Shown piece after piece: positions 1 to 11,079 of a DNA stretch of 64,000 nucleotides. The stretch is from positions 35,005,511-35,069,510 of the forward strand of contig NC_056000.1 in NCBI RefSeq assembly GCF_018446385.1, given 5' to 3'. The DNA is from Zingiber officinale (Eukaryota; Streptophyta; Magnoliopsida; Zingiberales; Zingiberaceae). The position numbers were made by a program, and so were the translations under genes. The notes below the pieces were generated by a model. The model made no database searches. It worked only from the letters and a program-made list of their open reading frames with translations, and had not been told where the DNA came from. The first letter of the stretch is position 1. Each line of letters begins with the position of its first letter.

Positions 1-13
1 TTCTATCTGGTAC

Positions 14-852
14 ATGCTTAACACTTTTTTGAGAACTCCTGAATGGTCATCTTTAGTAGATGCATACTACATCTATAAGAACTTCGAGGTAAGTATACTA
101 AAAAACTTATTTTTAACTTTTGAACTTTATGAAACTCGATGTGCAGATCCTAAAAAAATCGAGAAGTTAAATGACAACCTTGCTCTGAAAGTCCAGAAGG
201 ACAAACAAGACTCTAAAGCATCAATCGATGAAGAAGAAGTGGTCCTAATGGTAAGAAAATTTAGTAAGTTTATTACATCTAATAAATTTAATAATTCATG
301 GGCAAAAAAGCACCTTCAGAACAAAAGGAAGGTTCAATTCTATAATTGCCAAGAAGAAAAGCATACCAAGGATGACTGTCCTAAACTGAAGAAGAAGAAG
401 AAGAAGAAGAAGACAAGAGCAAAAGACCAATAAGACCAAAGCTTAAAACCTTGAAGGCGACATGGGACGAATCATCGTCATCAGAATCAGAACTAGAAGA
501 GTATGTTAGATTAGCCCTGTTGGCATACTACTAGAGGAACATCAAAAGTTTCTCAGAGATGAACATTAATGAAGGGGGAGGGTCTTCAGAGGAAAGCAAC
601 GATGAAGGGGAGGAACAAACTACTAGGTAAGTGATGTACGCGCACTATCTTTTAAAAATTCTTTCGAATTCATTAAGATGCTTTCTAAAAATATGCTAAA
701 ATTAGAAAATAAAAATGCTAAGCTTAAATTAAACTTAACAAATTCATGCCCTTTAGTAATGTATGATGATTTAAAAATGGAAAATAAAAAACTAAAAACA
801 GAAATAGAGAAACTGAAAAATAAGAATACATCTTCAAATGCTTTTTAAGGGT
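14..852 (+). pseudogene. Degenerate gag of a Sirevirus/copia-like element (C-terminal part)
   Basis: This is the nucleocapsid end of a retrotransposon gag. The open stretch 14-433 codes for a gag-like helical region followed by one zinc-knuckle relic. The Cys-x4-His-x4-Cys part (NCQEEKHTKDDC) is visible, but the first cysteine of the normal CCHC box is replaced, so it is probably non-functional. A lysine run follows. After the stop near 431, the same kind of coding continues in broken frames to about 850 as an acidic stretch and a K/E/N-rich coiled coil. The gag at 58254-59947 has the same order: knuckle, acidic stretch, coiled coil, then an IPK-like tail. The 5' end lies outside the window. 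No protease, integrase or RT follows before the LTR at 1812. The gag family call is confident; the lineage is less so. Confidence 0.6.
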
Positions 853-1811
853 TTAAAAATTATGGTAGAATAAACTGATATATTAGAAATCATAAGGGAC
901 AAATAAGGCAAATCTCTAGAAATTATGTACTGTCAAAATTTTTAGTGAATCCAGTAGGTAGGAACCTATATTAGATTCCGAAATCCTTTTTAGATTAAAT
1001 TCCCCATTTTATTAATTTATTAGGATAGAAATTGTTTGACAGAGAAAAATAATTTTTTAATAATCATCTATTTGAATTTTTATATTCAAAATTTCTAGAC
1101 TAATAGAATAGTAATATTTCTATTGATAATTTTTTTTCAAAATTTTCTAATAAACATTAAAAATTTTATGAATTATTTTCTAAAAATTTAATTTTTGAAA
1201 TTAAAAATTCAACATAATATTAAAATGGAAATCTTAATTTTCTTCAAATTTAAAATCTATTTTACACATCTAGAAAAATTAACAGAATTTTTATAATTGA
1301 AAATATTTTTTAAGATTTATTTTTAAAAATTAGATTGTTGTATTGAAATAAATTATTTCTAATAGATTAATTAATATATTTCTGTGTAAATTTTTTACTG
1401 ATCTAGATTACTGTGTTTAAGTTTGATAAAAAGTTTTAGGATTTTTAAAATAGAAAAGTAATTTTTAAATTATTTTTGTCAAAATAGAAGATTAATTAGT
1501 AAAAATAGGATATTTCTGAAAATTATTTCTGATAAATATTTGCCTACTAGTAATTCTTGTGATGTACCCCTAAATTTTTTTTTCCAAAATTTTCTAACTA
1601 TTTATTTAATTTTTTCTAATTTTTTTGATGTGGTCAAATAGGGAGAAATAAATACAAGTTAAGGGGGAGGTGGGATAATTGAAAATTTATTTTCTACACT
1701 AATTTGCAAAATAATTAGTATCATTGTAATTTTCTTCACTTATTTATTATATTTTATTTTATTTTAACCCTAACTTTAACTTGGGTTGATGTACATTAAA
1801 AATGAGGAGAG
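853..1811 (+). mobile_element. AT-rich non-coding 3' internal region of the gag-bearing element
   Basis: There is no open frame of note here. A relic of the gag tail (IPKS-like) is readable near 960-990, then long A/T runs. A G-rich block (aagttaagggggagg, about 1655-1670) and a purine tract ending at 1811 (aaaaatgaggagag) precede the LTR. The latter is the likely polypurine tract. Where an autonomous Sirevirus would carry pol, this copy has only spacer. Confidence 0.45.
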
Positions 1812-1855
1812 TGTAAGCACAATGTGGTAGTTTTGATGTGGTTAACTAAGTTAAG
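1812..1855 (+). repeat. 3' LTR of the gag-bearing element, left fragment
   Basis: The LTR starts tgtaagcacaatgtgg and is cut after 44 bases by the gypsy insertion at 1856. It resumes at 10225. The family match is the solo LTR at 12334, whose start (tgtaagtacc...agttttgatatgg) aligns base by base with small differences. Bases 1851-1855 (ttaag) are the duplicated target of the gypsy insertion. Confidence 0.7.
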
Positions 1856-2031
1856 TGTAACGCCCCAATTTTCCCTATTCTGAGTTTCAAACATCCATAA
1901 AAATGTTTGAAAATACTGTTAAAATATTCTAGAGATTTTTAGAAATTTTTAGAGTATTTTTGCGAAATTTTTGGAGGTCGTTTAGTATTTTTACAAAACC
2001 AAAGAAGTTTAAGCAAAAAACGTTGGAGGAG

Positions 2032-2097
2032 AGGTTTTAAACCCGCGACCTCGAGTCGGACTGAACCAAGCCAAACCGGCTTGACCAGCTGAGATAA
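2032..2097 (-). repeat. tRNA-like block (A-box and B-box) inside the 5' LTR
   Basis: Read on the minus strand, this begins tatctcagctggtc, close to a tRNA A-box (TRGYNNARNNGG), and ends with a GGTTTAAAACC-like B-box about 50 nt later, which is tRNA spacing. The 3' LTR copy (7844-7909) keeps the better B-box (ggtttgaacc). The 5' copy has an extra base there. No clover-leaf or anticodon was demonstrated, so it is called tRNA-like and not a tRNA gene. Confidence 0.45.
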
Positions 2098-3209
2098 GAG
2101 ATTTATGTTAATCTCATATAGAGTTAAATAAGGTTATAGTATAGTTGGGTTATATCCGAATACTTATAAATGGAAATAAGTTTTGGGATTTTAAGAAAAC
2201 CTAACTTTTTCTCCCGAAAACCTAATCTCCTTCGCTCTTCTCCCTCGCGACGGCGCAAAGCTGCGGCGGAAACCTAGAGCGAGCTAGGGTTGGAGATTCC
2301 GGCGCCGGCGAGACTTGATTCCAGCCGTCCCTCATCCACGGTGGCTGTTCCCGACGGAGAGAAGCCCGAGAGCTCCGAGAACACGCCGGAAAAGCTGCTA
2401 CCCGAGCCCTAGAAGCCCTCCTTCCCTTCTTCTCGGTTGTAAGTGCAAGGACAAGCAAAAGTGAGTTGCTACTCACCTGCAGTAGGATAGTTCCGGATTT
2501 CGTTTTCTTCTTGTTTTTCCAAATTTTGCTGTGACGATTCTTGGTTTTTGCTTGCTGCTGTGAACCCCTAAGAAAGAAGAGAAGGATTAGTTCAGTTTAA
2601 GCATGAAGAACAGTAGCAAGATTTAAGGTTCTAAATTCCAGCAAGTTTAAAATTTGATTTCGAAGCATGTTTTGGAGGAAGTTTATAATTAGGTTGCTGC
2701 CATGAAACCTAATGAACAATTGTTAGATTGATCCTTACCTTGGATGAACTATAGTTCAGTTCAAGCACGTAGAATTGTTAGATTCGGAAGTTAACAGATT
2801 TTTTTTTAGCTTTGATTAGCCATGTGTAGCACGTTGGGCTTCTTTTGCTTCCTTGTCGTGGCACCACAGATAGTTGCAACAAGTTTTAATTCCCGTTGCT
2901 TTGTGAAAGTATGAGTTTTCAACAAGTTTACATAGATTTTAAGCTTTAGCATGTTTAGTTTTGGTTGGCTATGGATTGGTTCTATTTTCTTATGTAAGAA
3001 TAGCAAGATATTGATTTGGCTTGAGGTGTACATGTTTGCTTGTGAAGGCTTTGAATTCATTAGTAGCACAGATTTAGGTTTCCCTTATTACCTCAATGGG
3101 CACAGGAAATATGCTACGGGAATAAGTAAAGAGTGGATAGCTTATATTTGTAAAAGTTGTAAATCCTGGCAGAACATAGTATACAGATTTTTAGTACAGG
3201 ATTAAGCTT

Positions 3210-3945
3210 GATTTCATTGCAGATAAAAGTGCAAAATAGGTTGAAAACATTATCAGATTTTATTGAGATTACAAGTGCAGAATTTTTATAAGTAAAGTAT
3301 ACAGATTTGAGGTTTAGCTATGCTACTTTCATTTAAGTATACAGATTTGAGTTTCTTTATTCTAGCATGAGGTTTAGCTATGCTTCCTTGCTACCATTCA
3401 GATAAGCATACAGATTTTGAATTATATAGCATTGCAGTTTTGATGGTTTAACATTGGAAGATCCAATTAGATCTCTAGTAGCTTAATTGGACTTACAGAT
3501 TTTAACTAAGCCTATAGTGCATATTTCAATTAAGCTTATGCAGATTTTTAATTAAGCCTATAGTGCAGAATTTATTAAGTTTATAAGAGCAGAATTTTAT
3601 TAAGCTTATAAGTGCAGAAGTTAGTTAGTGTAGTGAGCAGATTTGATTAAGCTTGTATGCAGATTTTTATTAAGCTAGTATGCAGATTTCTGTTAAGCTA
3701 TTATATAGATTTTTATTAAGCTAGTATGCAGATTTCTGTTAAGCATTAGTGCACATTTTTGATAAGTATTATATGTGCAGATTTCTTTTATGCACGATTA
3801 TGTGTTACATAGTTAGTTTCATTCATAGATGCATATGAAAGATACCCTAATAGTATTTTTGGGTTTAAGAAAAGTATAAGAAAGATAAAGAAAAGTATAA
3901 GAAAGATAATGAAAAGTATAAGAAAGATAAAGGAAAAGGAAAGCT
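3210..3945. repeat. Degenerate and 21-bp tandem repeats in the gypsy 5' LTR
   Basis: Bases 3210-3800 repeat a 20-30 bp theme of gcagattt(t/c)...attaagcttata many times. Bases 3858-3945 repeat a 21-bp aagaaaagtataagaaagata-type unit. The corresponding region in the 3' LTR (about 9020-9735) is the same but one 21-bp unit shorter. Confidence 0.6.
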
Positions 3946-4431
3946 AAAGTATAAGAAGGAAGGCGACGGGGAGATGCTGTGACGGTGTGTGATGCCAGGA
4001 CTATAGAGAGATCATGAGTTTGCTAAGGAAACTGTCAAGACTCCTTTTGAGTTTTCTTTCAGTTATTAAGTTGATAGAGATTGTATTAGTTGTTTCCTTT
4101 GTCTATGTTGATTAATTGAGTCTATTCCGCATTGTTAGTTGAGTTATTTCCTATTGTTGGAGCTATATAGTTTTCTATTGCTAGAATAGTTTCTTTTTAG
4201 TGTCGTGTTATTATTTCTGCGTGGTTGTGAAAAATATGATCCAGCCGCCTGTGGCTGTGTATATAGTGTTTGTATCCCAGTTTGGGGTCACCGGTACAGG
4301 GGAGACTCTGCCGAAATTTTTCGGTAGGGATTTCTCGAAGTTAAGTAGCGTACCGGTTAAGTAGAGTTAGTAGTCAAGTAACGGTCACCTTTAGAGAGTA
4401 GTAGTAGTGTAGAAAGGTGGGTCGCTACAGT

Positions 4432-4443
4432 TGGTATCAGAGC
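4432..4443 (+). other. Primer binding site of the gypsy element
   Basis: The sequence tggtatcagagc begins two bases after the LTR end (4429). It matches the usual plant primer site complementary to the 3' end of methionine initiator tRNA. Confidence 0.85.
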
Positions 4444-4697
4444 AGGTTCCATTCTCCAGCATCACACACACATCAGCATCATCCTTGCCGTCTCCAAGTA
4501 AGAAAGTATTTAAAATTCTTTCTTTATTCTGCTTTCCTTTATTATTATTTGCAGTATAGAGTGATTGCTTATAAGTGCTTAAGTAAGATAGAAGTTACTG
4601 TTTCTCCTTTCTTGATTCATACATATGTTTGTTTAGAAAGGATAGAGAAGTTAGAAAGGATAGAGAAGATACCAAGTCTTTTTCTCTGCATAATTAG

Positions 4698-5420
4698 ATG
4701 TCAAGAATAAGACATTCCGGTACCGTTCGTACTGAGAACCAAGATCAAGAGAACAAAGAGCTTAGATCAACCGAGCCCAATCTATCTGAAGTTATTGCCC
4801 AACCCCAGAGACAAGTAGTAGAGCAGCAACAAGTGATTGTCAATCTAATGGCTAATCAGAAGCCAGCTCATCCCACTCCCCCAACCATTAACGTGGAGAC
4901 CCCAGTGGTGATTGAAGTCCCATCAGTTGCCCTGGAAGTCACCACAACACCTAGAAGACAAGAAGCATACCTCATCCAGTGGCTGAAGCTGAAACTAGAA
5001 AGCTTCTCAGGCACGACTGAGCCCTCGGATGCCCAGGCTTGATTCAAGACACTGGAGAGCACAATGGAGCTTCTTGACTGGCCAGAAGTTGAGAAGGTTA
5101 AAGTGTGCCTCTTACTGCCTACCTGGAGATGTTCGTATGTGGTGGGAGCGAGTTAAGAGTAAGAGAGTAGTCAACCAGATGAGCTGGGTTGACTTCGAGA
5201 CAGAGTTTTACGAAGAATTCTTCTGTCAACGGATCACCAATAAACAGTATGAGGAAGTTTAGACAAGGTGACCTACCAGTAGAAGAAGCGGTCAAAAGAT
5301 TCAACAGACTAGCTCACCTTTGCCTAGAGTTAGTAAGTACAGTGAAAGAATGAGTCAGACTGATGCTCCTAATGCTGAGACCAGAAATAACACCTAATGT
5401 GATGTAGTGAAACTCACCGA
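4698..5420 (+). pseudogene. Gypsy gag relic
   Basis: Starts at an ATG 268 bases after the LTR and is open to the stop at 5040-5042. It then continues in a shifted frame to about 5262 and in scraps beyond. The second part reads like the retrotransposon gag core, with an RMWWERV-type motif and a DFETEFYEEFFCQRITNKQYEE-like stretch. There is at least one nonsense mutation and one frameshift, and no zinc knuckle was found. It cannot make full-length gag. Confidence 0.65.
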
Positions 5421-5597
5421 CCATAGATTGGTGAAGAACTAGTCAGTAGGGCATTAGTGAGCACTATCTGAACAGCATCAAGGCACAACAAACACAACAC
5501 AAGCCAGTCAAGATAGAAGACAAGACAGTGGGGAGTCAGAAACCCCAGTTAAGTAATTAGAACTAGAAAGACAATGATAACAAGAAAGACCCAAGTA

Positions 5598-5990
5598 GGA
5601 AGATGTTCGGGTAGTCTGTGGGTACCCAGAGGTGTTCCCAGAAGAGCTACCTGGACTACTTCCCAGCAGATAAGTGGAGTTTGAAATTGAATTGGTTCCT
5701 GACATCAGCCCAATTTCAAAAGCTCCTTACCGAATTTCTCTAGCAGAGCTAAGAGAGTTACAAGAACAATTTCAGGAGCTACTTGACAAGGGTTTCATCC
5801 GCCCTAGTCACTCACCTTGGGGAGCTCCTGTGTTGTTTGTCAAGAAGAAAGACGGATCTATGCTAATGTGCATAGATTTTAGAGTGATGAGCAAAGTAAC
5901 AGTTAAGGACTAGTACCCTCTTTCCAGAATAGATGATCTATTTGATCAGCTAAAGAGGGCAACAATGTTCCCTAAAATATACTTGTGTTT
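5598..5990 (+). pseudogene. Gypsy reverse transcriptase, N-terminal relic
   Basis: Only the start of RT remains. The PEVFPEELPGL-type linker is followed by KAPYR...[36 protein letters not shown]. These are hallmarks of plant Ty3/gypsy RT. An in-frame stop sits just before the open stretch at 5674, another follows at 5911-5913, and recognisable RT ends near 5985. The catalytic DD box, RNase H and upstream protease are absent. The sequence jumps to the pre-integrase linker near 6030, a deletion of very roughly 1 kb. Confidence 0.75.
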
Positions 5991-6029
5991 TGGGAACCAT
6001 CAGTTGAAAGCGAAAGGAAGTAATACACC

Positions 6030-7632
6030 CAGTTAAAGCTAACAAAGTGGTAGATGCACTAAGCAGAAAGTCCAGTGCATCCCTGATGTCTCTGTCATCA
6101 TTAGCCCTGCCACTGAAGAAAGAGTTGTCAGACCTTGGAGTCGAAATTATTTATGGGCAACTCTCTGCATTGACCTTAGAGTCAACCCTGCTTGAGGATA
6201 TACAGAGAAAGCAAAGTGAAGATCCAGATATCCAAAAGATCAAGCAAGGGATACAAGAAGAAGAAAATTCTGAATTTTGAGTATCAGGCAGTGGAATTCT
6301 TTATCAGGGAAGTCGCCTTTGTGTTCCCAATGATGAAGAGCTGAGAAAAAAAAAATTTAGAAGAAGCTCACAGTACACCGTACTCTATGCATCCTGGTTC
6401 TACTAAGATGTATCAATACGTGAAACAGAGATTCTGGTGGTCTGGACTCAAAAGAGATGTAGCTAATTATGTCAGTACCTGCCTGACATGTCAGAGGGTC
6501 AAAGCAGAACACCAGAGACCAGGAGGAGTCCTACAACCCCTCCCAATACCAGAGTGGAAGTGGGAAGACATATCCATGGACTTTATAACAGGCCTTCCAA
6601 AAAACTACAAATGGATATGACGCAATATGGGTAGTAGTGGACAGATTGACCAAGTCTGTTCATTTTCTAGCCATCAAGGTGTCCCACTCTATAGAGCAGT
6701 TGGCACAGTTATATGTTAAGGAAGTGATCAGACTTCATGGAGTTCCCAAATCTATTGTGTATGATAGAGATGGGCGCTTCACCTCTCACTTTTGGGAGTG
6801 TGTTCAGACTGCACTAGACACCAAACTCAAGTTTAGCACAGCCTTCCATCCTCAGACCGATGGACAGACAGAGCGAGTAAATCAGATCCTAGAAGATATG
6901 CTCAGAGCTTGTGCACTAGATTTCAAGGGAAGTTGGTGCAAGTATCTATGCTTAGCTGAGTTTGCCTACAACAATAGCTATCAGGCCACCATCAAGATGA
7001 CACCATATGAGGCGTTGTATGGCAGAAAGTGCAGATCACCCATATGCTAGCAAGAAGCAGGAGAGAGAAAGGAAATGGAAGTAGAGCTGGGCATTCAGAC
7101 AGAGCTGATAGAAGAAACCACTCAGGCTATTCAGAAAATCAGACAGAGGATTGAGACTGCCCAGAGTAGACAGAAAAGCTATGCTGACACACGCCGTAGG
7201 CCACTGGAATTTCAAGTGGGAGATTCAGTTTTTCTCAAAGTTGCTCCTATGAAGGGAGTGATGAGATTTGGCAAGAAGGGCAAATTAAGTCCTCGCTATG
7301 TAGGACCTTACCTGATCACAGAGAGGATTGGGAAGGTAGCTTACAAGCTGGAATTACCACAAGACATGTCAGCAATACACAATGTATTTCATGTCTCCAT
7401 GTTAAAGAAGTGCCTCCGTGCCCCTAGCCAAGTGATTGAGCCTCAGTCAGTGCAGATCCAAGAGGATCTTAGTTTTGAGAGCAGACCTACACAGATAGTG
7501 GACAGAGCAGTTAAGAGATTGAGAAACAAAGAAGTACCACTAGTAAAGGTCGTCTGGCAGAACCAGAAGCACGAGGAAATCACTTGGGAGCGGGAGGACA
7601 GCATGAGACAGAAGTATCCAGAGCTATTCTAA
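6030..7632 (+). pseudogene. Gypsy integrase with chromodomain-like C-terminus, broken frames
   Basis: The region begins with the VVDALSRK linker that normally follows RNase H. It then has an HHCC-type zinc region (HPGSTKMYQYVKQRFWW... CLTCQRVK), and the integrase core with the three acidic positions visible: VVDRLTKSVHF, YDRDGRFTS and QTERVNQ. From 7075 it has the GPY-type C-terminal module and a terminal WERED..RQKYPELF, as in Del/Tekay chromodomains. There are frame breaks near 6280-6390 and 6620, and one nonsense codon at 7048-7050. It is the best preserved part of the element but still inactive as read. Confidence 0.85.
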
Positions 7633-7656
7633 GTTCGAGGACGAACTTTTTATAAG

Positions 7657-7667
7657 GTATGGGGGAT
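7657..7667 (+). other. Polypurine tract of the gypsy element
   Basis: The sequence ggtatggggga lies immediately before the 3' LTR start at 7668. It is in the right place and composition to prime plus-strand synthesis. Confidence 0.75.
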
Positions 7668-10219
7668 TGTAACGCCCTAATTTTCCCTATTCTGAGTTTC
7701 AAACGTCCATAAAAATGTTTGAAAATACTGTTAAAATATTCTAGAGATTTTTAGAAATTTTTAGAGTATTTTTGCGAAATTTTTGGAGGTCGTTTAGTAT
7801 TTTTACAAAACCAAAGAAGTTTAAGCAAAAAACGTTGGAGGAGAGGTTCAAACCCGCGACCTCGGGTCGGACTGAACCAAGCCAAACCGGCTTGACCAGC
7901 TGAGATAAGAGATTTATGTTAATCTCATATAGAGTTAAATAAGGTTATAGTATAGTTGGGTTATATCCGAATACTTATAAATGGAAATAAGTTTTGGGAT
8001 TTTAAGAAAACCTAACTTTTTCTCCCGAAAACCTAATCTCCTTCGCTCTTCTCCCTCGCGACGGTGCAAAGCTGCGGCGGAAACCTAGAGCGAGCTAGGG
8101 TTGGAGATTCCGGCGCCGGCGAGACTTGATTCCAGCCGTCCCTCATCCACGGTGGCTGTTCCCGACGGAGAGAAGCCCGAGAGCTCCGAGAACACGCCGG
8201 AAAAGCTGCTACCTGAGCCCTAGAAGCCCTCCTTCCCTTCTTCTCAGTTGTAAGTGCAAGGACAAGCAAAAGTGAGTTGCTACTCACCTGCAGTAGGATA
8301 GTTCCGGATTTCGTTTTCTTCTTGTTTTTCCAAATTTTGCTGTGACGATTCTTGGTTTTTGCTTGCTGCTGTGAACCCCTAAGAAAGAAGAGAAGGATTA
8401 GTTCAGTTTAAGCATGAAGAACAGTAGCAAGATTTAAGGTTCTAAATTCCAGCAAGTTTAAAATTTGATTTCGAAGCATGTTTTGGAGGAAGTTTATAAT
8501 TAGGTTGCTGCCATGAAACCTAATGAACAATTGTTAGATTGATCCTTACCTTGGATGAACTATAGTTCAGTTCAAGCACGTGGAATTGTTAGATTCGGAA
8601 GTTAACAGATTTTTTTTTAGCTTTGATTAGCCATGTGTAGCACGTTGGGCTTCTTTTGCTTCCTTGCCGTGGCACCACAGATAGTTGCAACAAGTTTTAA
8701 TTCCCGTTGCTTTGTGAAAGTATGAGTTTTCAACAAGTTTACATAGATTTTAAGCTTTAGCATGTTTAGTTTTGGTTGGCTATGGATTGGTTCTATTTTC
8801 TTATGTAAGAATAGCAAGATATTGATTTGGCTTGAGGTGTACATGTTTGCTTGTGAAGGCTTTGAATTCATTAGTAGCACAGATTTAGGTTTCCCTTATT
8901 ACCTCAATGGGCACAGGAAATATGCTACGGGAATAAGTAAAGAGTGGATAGCTTATATTTGTAAAAGTTGTAAATCCTGGCAAAACATAGTATACAGATT
9001 TTTAGTACAGGATTAAGCTTGATTTCATTGCAGATAAAAGTGCAGAATAGGTTGAAAACATTATCAGATTTTATTGAGATTACAAGTGCAGAATTTTTAT
9101 AAGTAAAGTATACAGATTTGAGGTTTAGCTATGCTACTTTCATTTAAGTATACAGATTTGAGTTTCTTTATTCTAGCATGAGGTTTAGCTATGCTTCCTT
9201 GCTACCATTCAGATAAGCATACAGATTTTGAATTATATAGCATTGCAGTTTTGATGGTTTAACATTGGAAGATCCAATTAGATCTCTAGTAGCTTAATTG
9301 GACTTACAGATTTTAACTAAGTCTATAGTGCAGATTTCAATTAAGCTTATGCAGATTTTTAATTAAGCCTATAGTGCAGAATTTATTAAGTTTATAAGAG
9401 CAGAATTTTATTAAGCTTATAAGTGCAGAAGTTAGTTAGTGTAGTGAGCAGATTTGATTAAGCTTGTATGCAGATTTTTATTAAGCTAGTATGCAGATTT
9501 CTGTTAAGCTATTATATAGATTTTTATTAAGCTAGTATGCAGATTTCTGTTAAGCATTAGTGCAAATTTTTGATAAGTATTATATGTGCAGATTTCTTTT
9601 ATGCACGATTATGTGTTACATAGTTAGTTTCATTCATAGATGCATATGAAAGATACCCTAATAGTATTTTTGGGTTTAAGAAAAGTATAAGAAAGATAAA
9701 GAAAAGTATAAGAAAGATAAAGGAAAAGGAAAGCTAAAGTATAAGAAGGAAGGCGACGGGGAGATGCTGTGACAATGTGTGATGCCAGGACTATGGAGAG
9801 ATCATGAGTTTGCTAAGGAAACTGTCAAGACTCCTTTTGAGTTTTCTTTCAGTTATTAAGTTGATAGAGATTGTATTAGTTGTTTCCTTTGTCTATGTTG
9901 ATTAATTGAGTCTATTCCGCATTGTTAGTTGAGTTATTTCCTATTGTTGGAGCTATATAGTTTTCTATTGCTAGAATAGTTTCTTTTTAGTGTCGTGTTA
10001 TTATTTCTGCGTGGTTGTGAAAAATATGATCCAGCCGCCTGTGGCTGTGTATATAGTGTTTGTATCCCAGTTTGGGGTCACCAGTACAGGGGAGACTCTG
10101 CCGAAATTTTTCGGTAGGGATTTCTCGAAGTTAAGTAGCGTACCGGTTAAGTAGAGTTAGTAGTCAAGTAACGGTCACCTTTAGAGAGTAGTAGTAGTGT
10201 AGAAAGGTGGGTCGCTACA
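7668..10219 (+). repeat. 3' LTR of the gypsy element
   Basis: 2552 bp, from tgtaacgcc to gtcgctaca, followed at once by the duplicated target ttaag. It is one 21-bp tandem unit and one base shorter than the 5' LTR. It carries the better preserved antisense tRNA-like block at 7844-7909. Confidence 0.92.
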
Positions 10220-10224
10220 TTAAG

Positions 10225-11079
10225 TTAGGTCTTGTTTGTATTTAATGTCTTATGTCTAAGTGTGTAGGAACTTAGGAGCACAAGAAGTCAAGCGAAAGAT
10301 GCAGCAAACGAGAAAGATGACACAGGAAGGGAGCTGACAGGCTTGGTGCATCTGAGGGACGAAAAGCTACGAAAGAGTACACCGATGGACGAGAAGGACG
10401 TGCTTGATGTTTGAGGGATGAGAAGTTGGAGAGGAAGCCTGCTCGAGGAGAAGGTTGGAGTTAGGTTCGGGTGAACTAAACTCTAGTTAACTGAAGCATC
10501 ACCTACGCGAACAAAAGATCAACTAAGAGGCTGATCTACCCCATAGAAGGATCCTTCAATGGCTTGGAAGTCACTTCACATGAATAGTGCGAAGGCGTCT
10601 TCCATCCTGTTGAAGGCACCTTCAATACATTAGTCGAAGATAAAGTTTTATCTTCGACGGATAAAACTTATCTTATGGAAGGTACCTTGGACCTACTTGG
10701 AGGTGCCTCTGAGCATCAGATAAATTTTTCCAAGGGCTACAAAAAGATCTCTGAAGCTAGGAATTAAACAACAACTTACACAACAATTACTATAATCATT
10801 CCTAGTCTTTTTCTTAAGTTATCAACATTTGTAAGAGGCTACTCTATCTTCAATAAAGGAGCATTTCTAGTAGAGCTTTTTAATGCCTAAGATTAACAAC
10901 CACCTAAGTTGTAACCAAATAAATCCAGCTTTCTTACTTTCCTTCTTTAGTTGTTCATTTATGCACTTTATTTTTGTTTAAATTAATTGTGCATCCTTGC
11001 TAAGCAAGGCAGGAGATTTTTTTTCTAACTTTGATTTCAGGCAATTCACCCCTCTCTTGCTGGCCTACCAGGACCAACA
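10225..11079 (+). repeat. 3' LTR of the gag-bearing element, right fragment
   Basis: Continues the LTR begun at 1812 and ends ggaccaaca. Together the two pieces total 899 bp, close to the 872-bp solo LTR of the same family at 12334-13205. It contains imperfect palindromes built on gaaggc(g/a)cctt (for example 10610-10625), just 5' of a TATA-like ctacaaaaag (about 10736). The ending ttcacccctctcttgctggc is shared with the solo copy. The bases after it (ataag) do not match the left flank, as expected for the 3' LTR of an element whose 5' end lies outside the window. Confidence 0.75.

Larger units (their letters stand above)
1856..4429 (+). repeat. 5' LTR of the gypsy element
   Basis: 2574 bp, starting tgtaacgcc and ending gtcgctaca. 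It is matched along its length by 7668-10219. It contains an antisense tRNA-like block (2032-2097), a degenerate tandem array (about 3210-3800) built on a gcagattt...attaagc unit, and a 21-bp tandem (aagaaaagtataagaaagata type, about 3858-3945) with one more unit than the 3' LTR copy. Short open frames inside it are chance. Confidence 0.92.
1856..10219 (+). mobile_element. Ty3/gypsy element (Del/Tekay-like), full length but defective
   Basis: An 8.36-kb LTR retrotransposon bounded by TG...CA LTRs and a perfect 5-bp target duplication (ttaag at 1851-1855 and 10220-10224). Order: 5' LTR, methionine-tRNA-type primer site, gag relic, short RT relic, integrase with a C-terminal chromodomain-like end, polypurine tract, 3' LTR. 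The two LTRs differ by roughly 17 substitutions plus small indels by hand count, so the insertion is recent. The inside is gutted: protease, most of RT and RNase H are gone and the remaining frames are broken. It must have moved using proteins from another copy. It sits inside the 3' LTR of the older gag-bearing element. Confidence 0.9.

Noticed and set aside
2032-2097. A genuine tRNA gene
   Set aside because: Box-like motifs are present, but no anticodon arm or acceptor stem pairing was established, and it lies inside an LTR.
2222-3205. Open frames on both strands in the gypsy LTR, repeated at 8033-9016
   Set aside because: They are duplicated only because both LTRs are nearly identical. 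They show no domain, and the region is LTR promoter/leader with arrays.
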